Positions 51,422 to 59,584 of a DNA stretch of 64,000 nt are shown one piece after another. A program made the position numbers and the translations under genes. Positions within the stretch are counted from its first letter, which is position 1, and every line of letters begins with the position of its first letter. The stretch is from Micromonospora echinaurantiaca (lineage in GTDB: Bacteria > Actinomycetota > Actinomycetes > Mycobacteriales > Micromonosporaceae): assembly GCF_900090235.1 (NCBI RefSeq), contig NZ_LT607750.1:1562501-1626500 (forward strand), in the 5' to 3' direction. The notes beneath the pieces were generated by a model. It ran no database searches, had not been told where the DNA came from, and saw nothing but the letters and a program-made list of their open reading frames with translations.

Positions 51422-51763
51422 ATGACCACCGCGGAACAGGTGCTGCCTGGGCAGATGATGGCCGTGGACGTCGACGAGGTCCCGCCGGTCGAGCTGGGTC
51501 CCGGCGTCCAGGTACGGGCGCTCCCGGGCCCGCCGGGGATCAGAACGTGGGTGATCGACCTCGCCCCGGGCGCCGAATGGCCGGACCTCGACGTGCACGA
51601 GACCTACGGCGAGGCGTACTTCGTCGTGCGCGGCGAGGTCATCGAGGGTGAGCGCACCCACGGCCCGGGCTCCTACGTCGCCTTCGGCCCAAAGACGAGC
51701 CACCGGCCCCGTACGCGGACCGGTGTGCGCGCCTTCGGCTTCAACTACGACGTCACCGGCTGA
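51422..51763 (+). CDS. cupin-domain protein
   Basis: 113 residues, single beta-barrel cupin. Motif 1 region PDLDVHETYGEAYFVVRGEV and the later HGPGSYVAFGPKTSHRP carry the metal-binding-type histidines and glutamate. Small stand-alone cupins of this type bind metals or act in detoxification; no specific function. Starts 12 bp after the LAL gene, perhaps co-transcribed. Its 3' end overlaps the convergent DUF1330 gene by 19 bp. Confidence 0.85.
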   Translation: MTTAEQVLPGQMMAVDVDEVPPVELGPGVQVRALPGPPGIRTWVIDLAPGAEWPDLDVHETYGEAYFVVRGEVIEGERTHGPGSYVAFGPKTSHRPRTRTGVRAFGFNYDVTG

Positions 51764-52110
51764 CGTACGCCGGAGCCGTTCCGCAGTTCGGCGGCCATCG
51801 CGGCCGAGTCGTGGTCGGGCCCGACGCCCTCCACGATGATCACCTCGCCCGCCAGGTGGTCCGCCCGCAGCGGCAGGATCTCCTGGTAGGCCGCCGACTC
51901 GTACCAGTTCCGCGCGTTCTCCGCCGACGGGAACTGGAGTATCACGACGCTGCCGGGCCAGTTGCCCTCGCGCACGTCGACCGGTCCGCCGTGCACGACG
52001 AAGCGACCGGAGAACGGGTCCATCGTCGCCTGGATCCGCTCCATGTACTCCAGTACCTGCGGGTGGAGCTCCGCCGGGTCACGAAGATGCGCGATCACGT
52101 AGGCGGTCAT
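51745..52110 (-). CDS. DUF1330 family protein
   Basis: 121 residues, ferredoxin-like alpha/beta-barrel fold. TAYVIAHLRDPAELHPQVLE, then GRFVVHGGPVDVREGNWPGS and VVILQFPSAENARNWYES, are the conserved DUF1330 segments. GAGGAGG precedes ATG 52110. Function unknown in the family. Confidence 0.88.
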   Translation of the reverse strand: MTAYVIAHLRDPAELHPQVLEYMERIQATMDPFSGRFVVHGGPVDVREGNWPGSVVILQFPSAENARNWYESAAYQEILPLRADHLAGEVIIVEGVGPDHDSAAMAAELRNGSGVRQPVTS

Positions 52111-52175
52111 GGTTTCCTCCTCTGTTGCGTCGACGACCGGGGGCGGACCGGCCTGGCGGTCCACCCCCGAGGTGT

Positions 52176-52544
52176 TCAGATCCCGGCCGGCACCTTGTCG
52201 AGGAAGCCCAGCACCTGGCGGATCCGCCCGTCGTCACCGATCACCGCGACGTCGAAGCCGACGACGATCGGCTCGGCGCCCTCGGGGCCCAGGTGCCAGG
52301 TGAACCGCGCGATGTCGTGGTGGGTGTCCACGGCGCCGCCGAGGCTGAAGACCAGCCCGCCGAACTGTGCCTGGACGGCCGCGATGGTCGCGTCGAGCCC
52401 GTCCCTGCCCCGCACCGACACCAGCGGGTCGGTGTAGACCGCGTCGTCGGCGAAGACCTCCTGGAGAACGGCCTGTCGCGCGGTGGCGTCGGTCTCGTTC
52501 CAGGCGGCGAGGTAGCGCTGGACCAGCTCCGTGATGTCGCTCAT
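52176..52544 (-). CDS. SnoaL-like (NTF2 fold) protein
   Basis: 122 residues: LVQRYLAAWNETDATARQAV, DDAVYTDPLVSVRGRDGLDA and FDVAVIGDDGRIRQVLGFLD form the cone-shaped NTF2/SnoaL fold. GAGGAG lies 6 bp before ATG 52544. Upstream of and possibly co-transcribed with the DUF1330 gene (65-bp gap). Enzymatic activity unproven. Confidence 0.85.
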   Translation of the reverse strand: MSDITELVQRYLAAWNETDATARQAVLQEVFADDAVYTDPLVSVRGRDGLDATIAAVQAQFGGLVFSLGGAVDTHHDIARFTWHLGPEGAEPIVVGFDVAVIGDDGRIRQVLGFLDKVPAGI

Positions 52545-52735
52545 GTCGGTCTCCTCAGTGGTCGTGCTTCCTGGTGACCACCACGTTATGAGCCCCGAAC
52601 CGACGGCGAATCTGACGCGCATAGGTACTTTCGCGCGCGCCTTCGGTACGCAGCGACTGGCGCCGTGTTCACCTCGTCGAGCCGTGTCGGTCGGACTACT
52701 CCGGGAAGCTCCGACTGGTTGGGTGCTCCTGCTCC

Positions 52736-53404
52736 TCAGCGGCTCCGGGCGACGATGTCGCCGTAGGCGGTGGTCGCGCGGATGTCGAGTTCGGCGCCGG
52801 CGCCTTCGGCGTTCATGAGCGCGTTGGTGATCCGGCCGTAGCTGGTGCCGGCGTCCAGGGAGGCGGAAACCCCGTGGGCGGCCTGGACCGACACGTCGCC
52901 GGCCTGGGTGCGCAGCACGAGCGTGCCGCGCACGGCCTCGGCGATCCGGATGTCGCCCTTTCCGGTGCTGATCTCGGCGGGGCCGTTGAGACGGCCGACC
53001 TCGACGTCACCGCCGGCGGTGGCGAGGCGGACGCTCGCGGCCTCGTCGACCTTGACCGCGCCGTGCGCGCCGTCGAAGGTGACGTCGCCGACGCGGCCGA
53101 CGACCCGGAACTCGGCGCTGGCCGCCTTCGCCGCGACCTGCGAGCCGGCGGGCAGCTGGACCGTCACCTCGATGGATCCGGAGCTGCCGAGGATCTGGTT
53201 CTTCGCCGAGGCCTTGATCCGCAGGACGCCGTCGCCGTACTCGACCGTGGTGCGCTCCGCCACCTTCACGTCGCGGCCCTTCGCGGCGTCCGCGGGCCGG
53301 ATCTCCACGGTGGTGTCGGTCCGGTCGGCGGCGATGACCTGGATACGCCCCGCGGGGATGTCGAAGACGGCGGAGATGGGGTTGGGGGTGTCGAAGGTCT
53401 GCAT
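52736..53404 (-). CDS. DUF4097-family beta-helix protein
   Basis: 222 residues with repeated short strands (GAHGAVKVDEAASVRLATAG; GDVEVGRLNGPAEISTGKGD; IRIAEAVRGTLVLRTQAGDV), the right-handed beta-helix-like pattern of DUF4097. No signal peptide. Divergent from a two-HTH regulator across a 226-bp spacer full of GTTGCA elements, so it is probably that regulator's target. Confidence 0.85.
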   Translation of the reverse strand: MQTFDTPNPISAVFDIPAGRIQVIAADRTDTTVEIRPADAAKGRDVKVAERTTVEYGDGVLRIKASAKNQILGSSGSIEVTVQLPAGSQVAAKAASAEFRVVGRVGDVTFDGAHGAVKVDEAASVRLATAGGDVEVGRLNGPAEISTGKGDIRIAEAVRGTLVLRTQAGDVSVQAAHGVSASLDAGTSYGRITNALMNAEGAGAELDIRATTAYGDIVARSR

Positions 53405-53630
53405 CGTGTTCTCCTTGTTGCTCGGCCTTTCTGATGTCGAAAACGCTACGTTGCATTCAACAATCGAGCAACGATCCTGTTGCGAATAGCTTGCATAATC
53501 CCAGGTAGAAGGTCGGAAATCGTTGCAACGGCTCTGCTTCTAACGCAACGAGCATCAGGCGCTCCGTTGCAATGGAAGGGGAGTGAACGCTAAGCTGGCG
53601 GCGTCACGCAGGCGGAAGAGGGAGATCGCG
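53405..53630. promoter_or_regulatory. divergent regulatory spacer with clustered GTTGCA elements
   Basis: At least five elements: ACGTTGCATT (53448-53457), inverted GCAAC-N6-GTTGC (53468-53483), the perfect CGTTGCAACG (53521-53530), AACGCAACG (53542-53550) and CGTTGCAATG (53565-53574). The last runs into the regulator leader. They probably bind the regulator encoded at 53631. Region is AT-richer than its neighbours. Confidence 0.6.
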
Positions 53631-54434
53631 ATGCCGGGGGGCAGGCTCACCCAGCAGGAACGCCAGCAGATCGCGCTGGGGTTGGCCGACGGGCTCGCCT
53701 ACGCGGAGATCGCCCGACGTCTCGACCGCCCCACTTCGACGGTCACCCGTGAGGTGATGCGCAACGGCGGCCCCACCGCCTACCGGGCCGACCTGGCCCA
53801 CCGCGCCACCGAACGCCGCACCCGCCGGCGCCGGCAGACCGCTCCGCGCGCACAGCAGGTGCCCGCGCAGGCCCACGGACGCGACGCCGAGGCGGTGCGC
53901 GAGTACGAGGAGACGTTCACCACCCTCCTCATGCAACAGGGCCTGCCGAAGATGATGTCCCGGGTGCTGACCTGCCTGTTCACCGCCGACGCGGGCAGCC
54001 TCACCGCGTCCGAACTCGTCCAGCACCTCCAGGTCAGTCCGGCGTCCATCTCCAAGGCGACCACGTTCCTCGAAGGCCAGGGCCTGATCCGCCGGGAACG
54101 CGACGAACGCCGCCGCGAGCGCTACGTCGTCGACGACGACGTCTGGTACCAGTCGATGATCGCCAGCGCCCGATCCCACGCCCAACTCGCCGAGACCGCC
54201 CGGCAGGGCGTCGGCGTCCTCGGCTCCCACACCCCGGCCGCCACCCGCCTGGAGAACATCGCCCGCTTCGTCGACTTCGTCGGCGAGAGCATCATCCGCG
54301 CCGCCGAACAGGCCCGCGAGATCCTCTACACGAAGACCGAGGCGGCCTCGGGCGGCATTCCCACCACCGCAGGCCCGGACCGCACCTCCGATCGTCAATC
54401 CGAGAAGGCGGGCCCGGCGCCGGACACGGCCTGA
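53631..54434 (+). CDS. two-HTH regulator (HTH_38 plus GbsR/MarR domain)
   Basis: 267 residues. Residues ~5-45 form a transposase/IS30-type HTH (LTQQERQQIALGLADGLAYA; EIARRLDRPTSTVTREVMRN). Residues ~105-210 form a GbsR/MarR winged helix (LTASELVQHLQVSPASISKA; TTFLEGQGLIRRERDERRRE). ATG 53631 with GGGAGA upstream is preferred over GTG 53583. Divergent from DUF4097. The IS30-like HTH is a domain recruited into a regulator; there is no DDE transposase domain. Confidence 0.82.
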   Translation: MPGGRLTQQERQQIALGLADGLAYAEIARRLDRPTSTVTREVMRNGGPTAYRADLAHRATERRTRRRRQTAPRAQQVPAQAHGRDAEAVREYEETFTTLLMQQGLPKMMSRVLTCLFTADAGSLTASELVQHLQVSPASISKATTFLEGQGLIRRERDERRRERYVVDDDVWYQSMIASARSHAQLAETARQGVGVLGSHTPAATRLENIARFVDFVGESIIRAAEQAREILYTKTEAASGGIPTTAGPDRTSDRQSEKAGPAPDTA

Positions 54435-54490
54435 CGCCGGTGCCCGCACACACCGCCGACCGTACGTGCGTCGACGCCGTCAAAGGCGTG

Positions 54491-54531
54491 GGCGGTGCCG
54501 GGCGACGAGGGTGGGGTCGCCCGGCACCGCC
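54491..54531. terminator. bidirectional hairpin terminator
   Basis: Perfect 16-bp stem (54491-54506 and 54516-54531), 9-nt loop, between the convergent regulator and S8 protease genes. Confidence 0.7.
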
Positions 54532-54623
54532 GGTCGTGGACAGCGACCGGAGCAACGCTGTCCACGGTGCCGGTCGGGCCCGCACCGCCGCGGTGACGCG
54601 GCCGGCCCGTCCGACGGGTGCGG

Positions 54624-57600
54624 TCAGGGAAGCACCTTCCAGGCCCGGGTGATGGTCTGGTCGATGCGGTTGCCGGCGCGGTCGGTGGCGGTGACCCGGA
54701 CCGTGGCGAACCGCGCGCCCGCCGGTGCGGCCGGCATGGTCGCCGTCACCGTGCCGGTGCCTCGGGCGGGCACCTTCCGCCAGTGGGCGCCGTCGTCGTA
54801 GGACACCCGCACCGTGACCTCGAACCGCCCCGGCCCGGTCGCGCCCGGCTGGTAACCCGGCTTGAGCGACAGCCGGTACGGCTGATCGGCGCGGACCGCG
54901 TTGGACAGGTCGGTCCGGATGTCGTAGCGGAGCTGCGGCAGCGCCAGCACCTGCGGCTCATCGCCCTTGGGCCGCCCGGAGCGGAACGTCCAGGTGGTGG
55001 AGGTAGCGGTCGAGGTGGTCCACCAGACCCGCTCCGGGAACCGGTCCCGGGTGACGTCCAGGGTCAGCTGGTAGGTCCGGTTGCCCGGGCCGACCGTGAA
55101 CTGTTGCGACGATCCGGTGCTGGTGCCGACGACCTGGTCACCGCGGCGCAACGTCAACCGGGCCCGGTCGGAGCCGCCGTCGATCCAGCCGTACGCCGCC
55201 GCGGCGCCGTCGGCGTACTGCGGAACGGCCACCCGGATGGTGTCGTGCCACCGGTTGACCGGCGTCCCGTACGGGTAGTTCGGCGCGCCCGCCGGCACGG
55301 CGGGCCGGGTCAGGGCCGGGAACCACACCTCCCGCGTCCGCTCGCCGGGCCGGTACGCCCGCAGCGGGCCGTACATGGTGCCCTGGGTGCCCTGCCGGTT
55401 CTCGCCCTCGGCGGTGGCCTGGGCGCGCCAGAGCACCCCGTTGGTGTTGACGTGGTCGGTACGCCGCTGCGCCGCGGTCACCGACCGGTTGAAGCTGAAC
55501 GCGACGCTCACCCCGTCCGGGTAGCCGGCCCGCGAGTCCAGCGCCCGCATCTCCGGCGCGTGCTGGTGGAACTCGTTGTCCACGGTGGCCAGCGCCAGTT
55601 CCCGCGACGTGTAGTGCAGGTCGGCCGGAATCCGGTCGGGCTCGGCCAGCAGCAGGTCGTAGTGGTAGGGGCTGGTTGCCACACCGGTCAGCTCGACGGT
55701 CACCTTCCCCGCCGCCAACCGCTGGCGCAGCCGCTGGCCGTCGGCGTACTCGACCTGGTAGGCCGGTACCGGTGAACCGTAGCCGCTCGCGTAGATCTTC
55801 CCGGGCTCGTCCGGGGCGAGGAGCACGACCACGGCGCCGGCCGCTGCCGCGGCCCGCAGCTGCTCCGCGACCGCCTCGTCGCCGACGTACCGCAGCAGCA
55901 GCGCCGCGCCACGGGCGGCGCCCAGCCCGGCCGGCCCGCCGTCGCCGCCGTCGACCAGCGGCAGCGTGTGGGTGCCGTCGAGCAACGGCGCGTACTCCAC
56001 CGGCAGCGGGCGAGCCAGCCGGAAGCCGCCGGCGCCGGTCACCTCGGCGGTCAGCTCGGGGGCGCTGAGATCCCACCGGCTGAAGAACTGGAAGGTGCCG
56101 GTGGAGACCGGCCGGGTCGGCACCGCGTAGACCCGCTGGACGTTGGACGGGTTGAACGCCCAGCCGGACAGGTTCGACCGGCTCCCGGCGGTGCGTTGCC
56201 ACGAGATGGCGCCCCGACTGATCACTGTCGGGTCCGCGACGTCCATCCGGATTTCGTTGCCGGCGCGTGCGTCGATGCGCACGGTGCGGTCCGCGTCGAC
56301 GAGCAGCTCCGGGTCGCCCGCCACGGTGACGTCCTTCTCGACGCCACCGGCGTCCAGGGTGTGCACGAGCGTCATCAGCGAGTACCGCCCGGCGGGCAGC
56401 TCCACCGTCGCCCGGCCGTCGGAGAAGAACCCGTAGTGCTGCGCGCCGGTGTCCAGGTTCCACAGCTCCGCCCGGTCGGGGAACCCGGTGGCCGGCCGAC
56501 CGTCGCGGTTGGTCGCCTCGATGGTGAGGGTGTGCGCCGGCGGGGTCACGCTGAGGCCGACCGGGGTCCGCAGCCGCAGTCCGGCGGCGGTCGCGGTGAG
56601 CACGCCGGCGTACTGGTTCGGCCTGGTGGCCGCGGTGTCCAGCCGGACGGTCGCCGTCGCCCGTCCGCCGGCGGCGATGGTCAGCCGGGCCGGCGTGACG
56701 GTCAACGCGGCGGCCCGGCCGGTGGCGCCGGTGTCGGTGGCGGCCACGGTCAGATCGAGCGTGACCGGCTTCCGGCCGGTGTTGTGGTACGCCACGTCGG
56801 CGCTTCGCGGACCGGAGCCGGCCGGCACCTGCCCGAGCACGACGTTGGCGGTGTCCACGCCGACGGTCTGGCCCAGCGCCGCCGGAACGTCCAACCGGCC
56901 CACTCCCTGCGCCCAGACCGGCGCCGTGCCGACCGGCTTGGCGGTGCCGACCAGCGCGGCCTTGAGTCGTTCGGGCCGCCAGTCGGGACGGGCCTGGGCG
57001 AGCAGCGCGGCCGCGCCGGCCACGTGCGGCCCCGCCATCGAGGTGCCGGACATCGCGGTGTACGACCGGTCGACCAACTGGCCGAGCGAGGTGCCCGCCG
57101 CCCGGGCCGCCACGATCCCGACACCGGGCGCGGTGATCTCGGGCTTGACCGCACCGTCGTCGAGGCGCGGGCCGCGGCTGGAGAAGTCGGCCAGAACGTC
57201 CTGCTTGGACACCGCGCCGACGGTCAACGCGGCGGTGGCGATGCCCGGCGTGCCGACGGTCTGCGGCCCGGGGCCGGAGTTGCCGGCGCTGACCACGAAG
57301 AGCGTGTCCGAGTTGGCGGTCAGCGCGTCGACCGCCTCGCTGACCGGGTCCGGGCCGCCGTAGGACGGCGCGCCGAGGCTGAGGTTGACCACGCGGGCGC
57401 CCTGGCGTACCGCCCACTCCATGCCGGCGATGACCCAGGAGAGGTCGCCGTAACCGGAGTCGTCGAGGACCTTGCCCACCAGCAGCCGGGCGCCCGGGGC
57501 CACGCCCCGGCCGCCGGCGCGGCCGGCCTTTCCGCTGCCGGCGATGGTCGCGGCGATGTGCGTGCCGTGCCCGAACCGGTCGACCGCCGTACCGCCCTCG

Positions 57601-58358
57601 GTGGTGAAGTCCGCGGTGGCGGACACCCGGCCGGCGAGGTCCGGGTGGGTGGGGTCGTAGCCGCTGTCGAGCACCGCCACGGTGACGCCCCGCCCGTCGT
57701 ATCCGGCCTTCCACGCGGCCGGCGCGCCGATCTGGGGCACGCTGTCGACCAGGTCCGCGCGGACCCGACGGTCCAGCCACACCCGCCGTTCGCCGGCGGC
57801 GAGGGTACGCGGCCCGGTGGTCAGTGCCGTCCAGAGCGCCCGCGCCTGCGACTTGCGTCCGGTGACCGCGACCGCGCCGATGCTGGACAGGACGCGGGTC
57901 CGGGTGGCCCCGGGCGGAGTCTCCGGCACCGAGGCCCGGGCGCCGGCGGTGGCGGGCGCGCCGGCCACGAGCAGCGGAAGGGTGGGGCTCGCCGCGTCGT
58001 GGTAGCCGTCGGCGACGAGATCCGTGACGTTGAACAGCGCCTCGTCCAGCACGCCGGTGGCGACGTACGGCACCGCCTCGTCCGGCACCACGTAGACGTC
58101 ACCGTCGCGGTGGGACAGTCGGAAGCCGTGCCGGTCGGGCCGGCCCCGGTCGTCGATGGTCGCCTCCTGCCGGCCGTCGGCGAACCGGGTGAGCCGCACG
58201 ACGTCACCGTTGATCAGCGTGACCGTGTACACCGAGCCGGGAGTCGCGGTTGGCGCAACTGCGTCAGCGGCGACGGCCGTCGCGGCCGATGGCGTAACGG
58301 CGACCACGGTGATCGCCGCCACCGCGGCGGCGAGCACCCTCCGTAATGAGCTGAACAC
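54624..58358 (-). CDS. secreted subtilisin-like (S8) serine protease, large
   Basis: 1244 residues. Signal peptide (VLAAAVAAITVVAVTPSAAT, cleavage near ATA|VAA), propeptide to ~200, then the S8 catalytic domain with the triad Asp ~230 (AVLDSGYDPTHPDL), His ~262 (FGHGTHIAA) and Ser ~440 (SGTSMAGPHVAG). About 800 further residues form Ig-like/beta regions with a PA-like insert (LLLRYVGDEAVAEQLRAAAA) and end in a fibronectin-type segment. Extracellular protein degradation or processing. Divergent from the TrmB/LuxR hybrid regulator. Confidence 0.93.
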   Translation of the reverse strand: MFSSLRRVLAAAVAAITVVAVTPSAATAVAADAVAPTATPGSVYTVTLINGDVVRLTRFADGRQEATIDDRGRPDRHGFRLSHRDGDVYVVPDEAVPYVATGVLDEALFNVTDLVADGYHDAASPTLPLLVAGAPATAGARASVPETPPGATRTRVLSSIGAVAVTGRKSQARALWTALTTGPRTLAAGERRVWLDRRVRADLVDSVPQIGAPAAWKAGYDGRGVTVAVLDSGYDPTHPDLAGRVSATADFTTEGGTAVDRFGHGTHIAATIAGSGKAGRAGGRGVAPGARLLVGKVLDDSGYGDLSWVIAGMEWAVRQGARVVNLSLGAPSYGGPDPVSEAVDALTANSDTLFVVSAGNSGPGPQTVGTPGIATAALTVGAVSKQDVLADFSSRGPRLDDGAVKPEITAPGVGIVAARAAGTSLGQLVDRSYTAMSGTSMAGPHVAGAAALLAQARPDWRPERLKAALVGTAKPVGTAPVWAQGVGRLDVPAALGQTVGVDTANVVLGQVPAGSGPRSADVAYHNTGRKPVTLDLTVAATDTGATGRAAALTVTPARLTIAAGGRATATVRLDTAATRPNQYAGVLTATAAGLRLRTPVGLSVTPPAHTLTIEATNRDGRPATGFPDRAELWNLDTGAQHYGFFSDGRATVELPAGRYSLMTLVHTLDAGGVEKDVTVAGDPELLVDADRTVRIDARAGNEIRMDVADPTVISRGAISWQRTAGSRSNLSGWAFNPSNVQRVYAVPTRPVSTGTFQFFSRWDLSAPELTAEVTGAGGFRLARPLPVEYAPLLDGTHTLPLVDGGDGGPAGLGAARGAALLLRYVGDEAVAEQLRAAAAAGAVVVLLAPDEPGKIYASGYGSPVPAYQVEYADGQRLRQRLAAGKVTVELTGVATSPYHYDLLLAEPDRIPADLHYTSRELALATVDNEFHQHAPEMRALDSRAGYPDGVSVAFSFNRSVTAAQRRTDHVNTNGVLWRAQATAEGENRQGTQGTMYGPLRAYRPGERTREVWFPALTRPAVPAGAPNYPYGTPVNRWHDTIRVAVPQYADGAAAAYGWIDGGSDRARLTLRRGDQVVGTSTGSSQQFTVGPGNRTYQLTLDVTRDRFPERVWWTTSTATSTTWTFRSGRPKGDEPQVLALPQLRYDIRTDLSNAVRADQPYRLSLKPGYQPGATGPGRFEVTVRVSYDDGAHWRKVPARGTGTVTATMPAAPAGARFATVRVTATDRAGNRIDQTITRAWKVLP

Positions 58359-58449
58359 GAGGCCCCCTTCGACGTGCCGGCCCTACGGCAGGCAGCGTCA
58401 CACCTCGTCAACGGGACCGTAAAGGATCTAGAGTCAGCGCAGCTGAGAC

Positions 58450-59448
58450 ATGGCCCAGATGCGCCAGGGGAGGACCATCGTGCTTGGACCGGCCGGGCTG
58501 AGCGCGGCCGAGGAGACGGCCTACCTCGCGCTGGTCCGCCAGGGCGGTGCGACGCTGACGCAGCTGACCGCCCGGACCGGACTCAGCCCCGCCCAGGTGC
58601 GCCGCGCGGTGCTCTCCCTGCACCGCAAGGGCTTCGTGCACCACACCCCGGCACCCGAGGAGCGGGTCGTACCGGTTCCCCCGGAGCTGGCGGTGGAACA
58701 GCAGGTCCGCCGCCGCCAGGAGGAGCTGGAGGGCGTACGGGCGGCCGCTCACCGCCTCGCCCAGGAGGCACGCAGCCGGGCCAGCAACCGGCGCACCGAG
58801 GAGCTGATCGAGATCGTCTCCGGCCGGGCGGCCGTCGCGCAGGCCTTCGACCGGTTGCAACGCACCGCCCGGCAGCAGATGCGGGTGCTGGTCGCCCCGC
58901 CGTACGCGGTGCCGAAGGACGTCAACCGCCAGCAGTTGGAACGGCAGGCCGCCGGGATCACCTACCGGGCGGTGTACGACGTCGACGCGCTGACCGATCC
59001 CGGTTTCGTGGCCAGCGTCGTCGTGCACGTGCAGGAGGGCGAGCACGCCCGACTGGCGCACGGCCTACCCACCAAGCTCGCCGTCGCCGACCGGGAGCTG
59101 GCCCTGCTGCCGCTGGCGTGGACGCAGGCGGCACACGACGCGGCGTTGCTGGTGCACCCGTGTGGCCTGCTCGACGCGTTGATCGCGCTCTTCGAGACGG
59201 TCTGGAACCAGGCCACGCCGCTGTCCGTGGCCGACTCCGCCGACCTCGCCGCCGCCACCGCGGTCTCCGCCGCCGACCGGCACCTGCTGTCGCTGCTCGT
59301 CGCCGGCCTGACCGACGAGGCGGTCAGCGCGCGGCTGGGCGTCAGCCGCCGCACGGTGGTCCGTCGGGTGCAGCACCTCATGGAGCTGACCAACTCGCGG
59401 TCGCGGCTGCAACTGGGGTGGCAGGCCCGCGACCGCGGCTGGCTCTGA
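58450..59448 (+). CDS. TrmB/LuxR hybrid transcriptional regulator
   Basis: 332 residues. N-terminal winged helix of TrmB type (AYLALVRQGGATLTQLTART; GLSPAQVRRAVLSLHRKGFV), a coiled-coil linker (VRRRQEELEGVRAAAHRLAQ), a central sensor-like region, and a C-terminal LuxR HTH (LLVAGLTDEAVSARLGVSRR; TVVRRVQHLMELTNSRSRLQ). The 91-bp spacer to the divergent protease is its probable site of action. Family common in Streptomyces and Micromonospora. Confidence 0.85.
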   Translation: MAQMRQGRTIVLGPAGLSAAEETAYLALVRQGGATLTQLTARTGLSPAQVRRAVLSLHRKGFVHHTPAPEERVVPVPPELAVEQQVRRRQEELEGVRAAAHRLAQEARSRASNRRTEELIEIVSGRAAVAQAFDRLQRTARQQMRVLVAPPYAVPKDVNRQQLERQAAGITYRAVYDVDALTDPGFVASVVVHVQEGEHARLAHGLPTKLAVADRELALLPLAWTQAAHDAALLVHPCGLLDALIALFETVWNQATPLSVADSADLAAATAVSAADRHLLSLLVAGLTDEAVSARLGVSRRTVVRRVQHLMELTNSRSRLQLGWQARDRGWL

Positions 59449-59584
59449 CTCACCGTCTCCTGAGGAGCCCGGCACGCGGCGACGGACGCCCCGCCGACCA
59501 CGGGACGACGGTTGCTGCGGGCGACCACCTGAACGATGATCACTGTCAGCTGTGGACGCGTGAGCAGGCGAGCTGTAGGGGGCA

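Noticed and set aside
53631..54434. IS30 transposase because of the LTQQERQQIA... HTH
   Set aside because: There is no DDE catalytic domain or terminal inverted repeat; a MarR-like domain follows instead.
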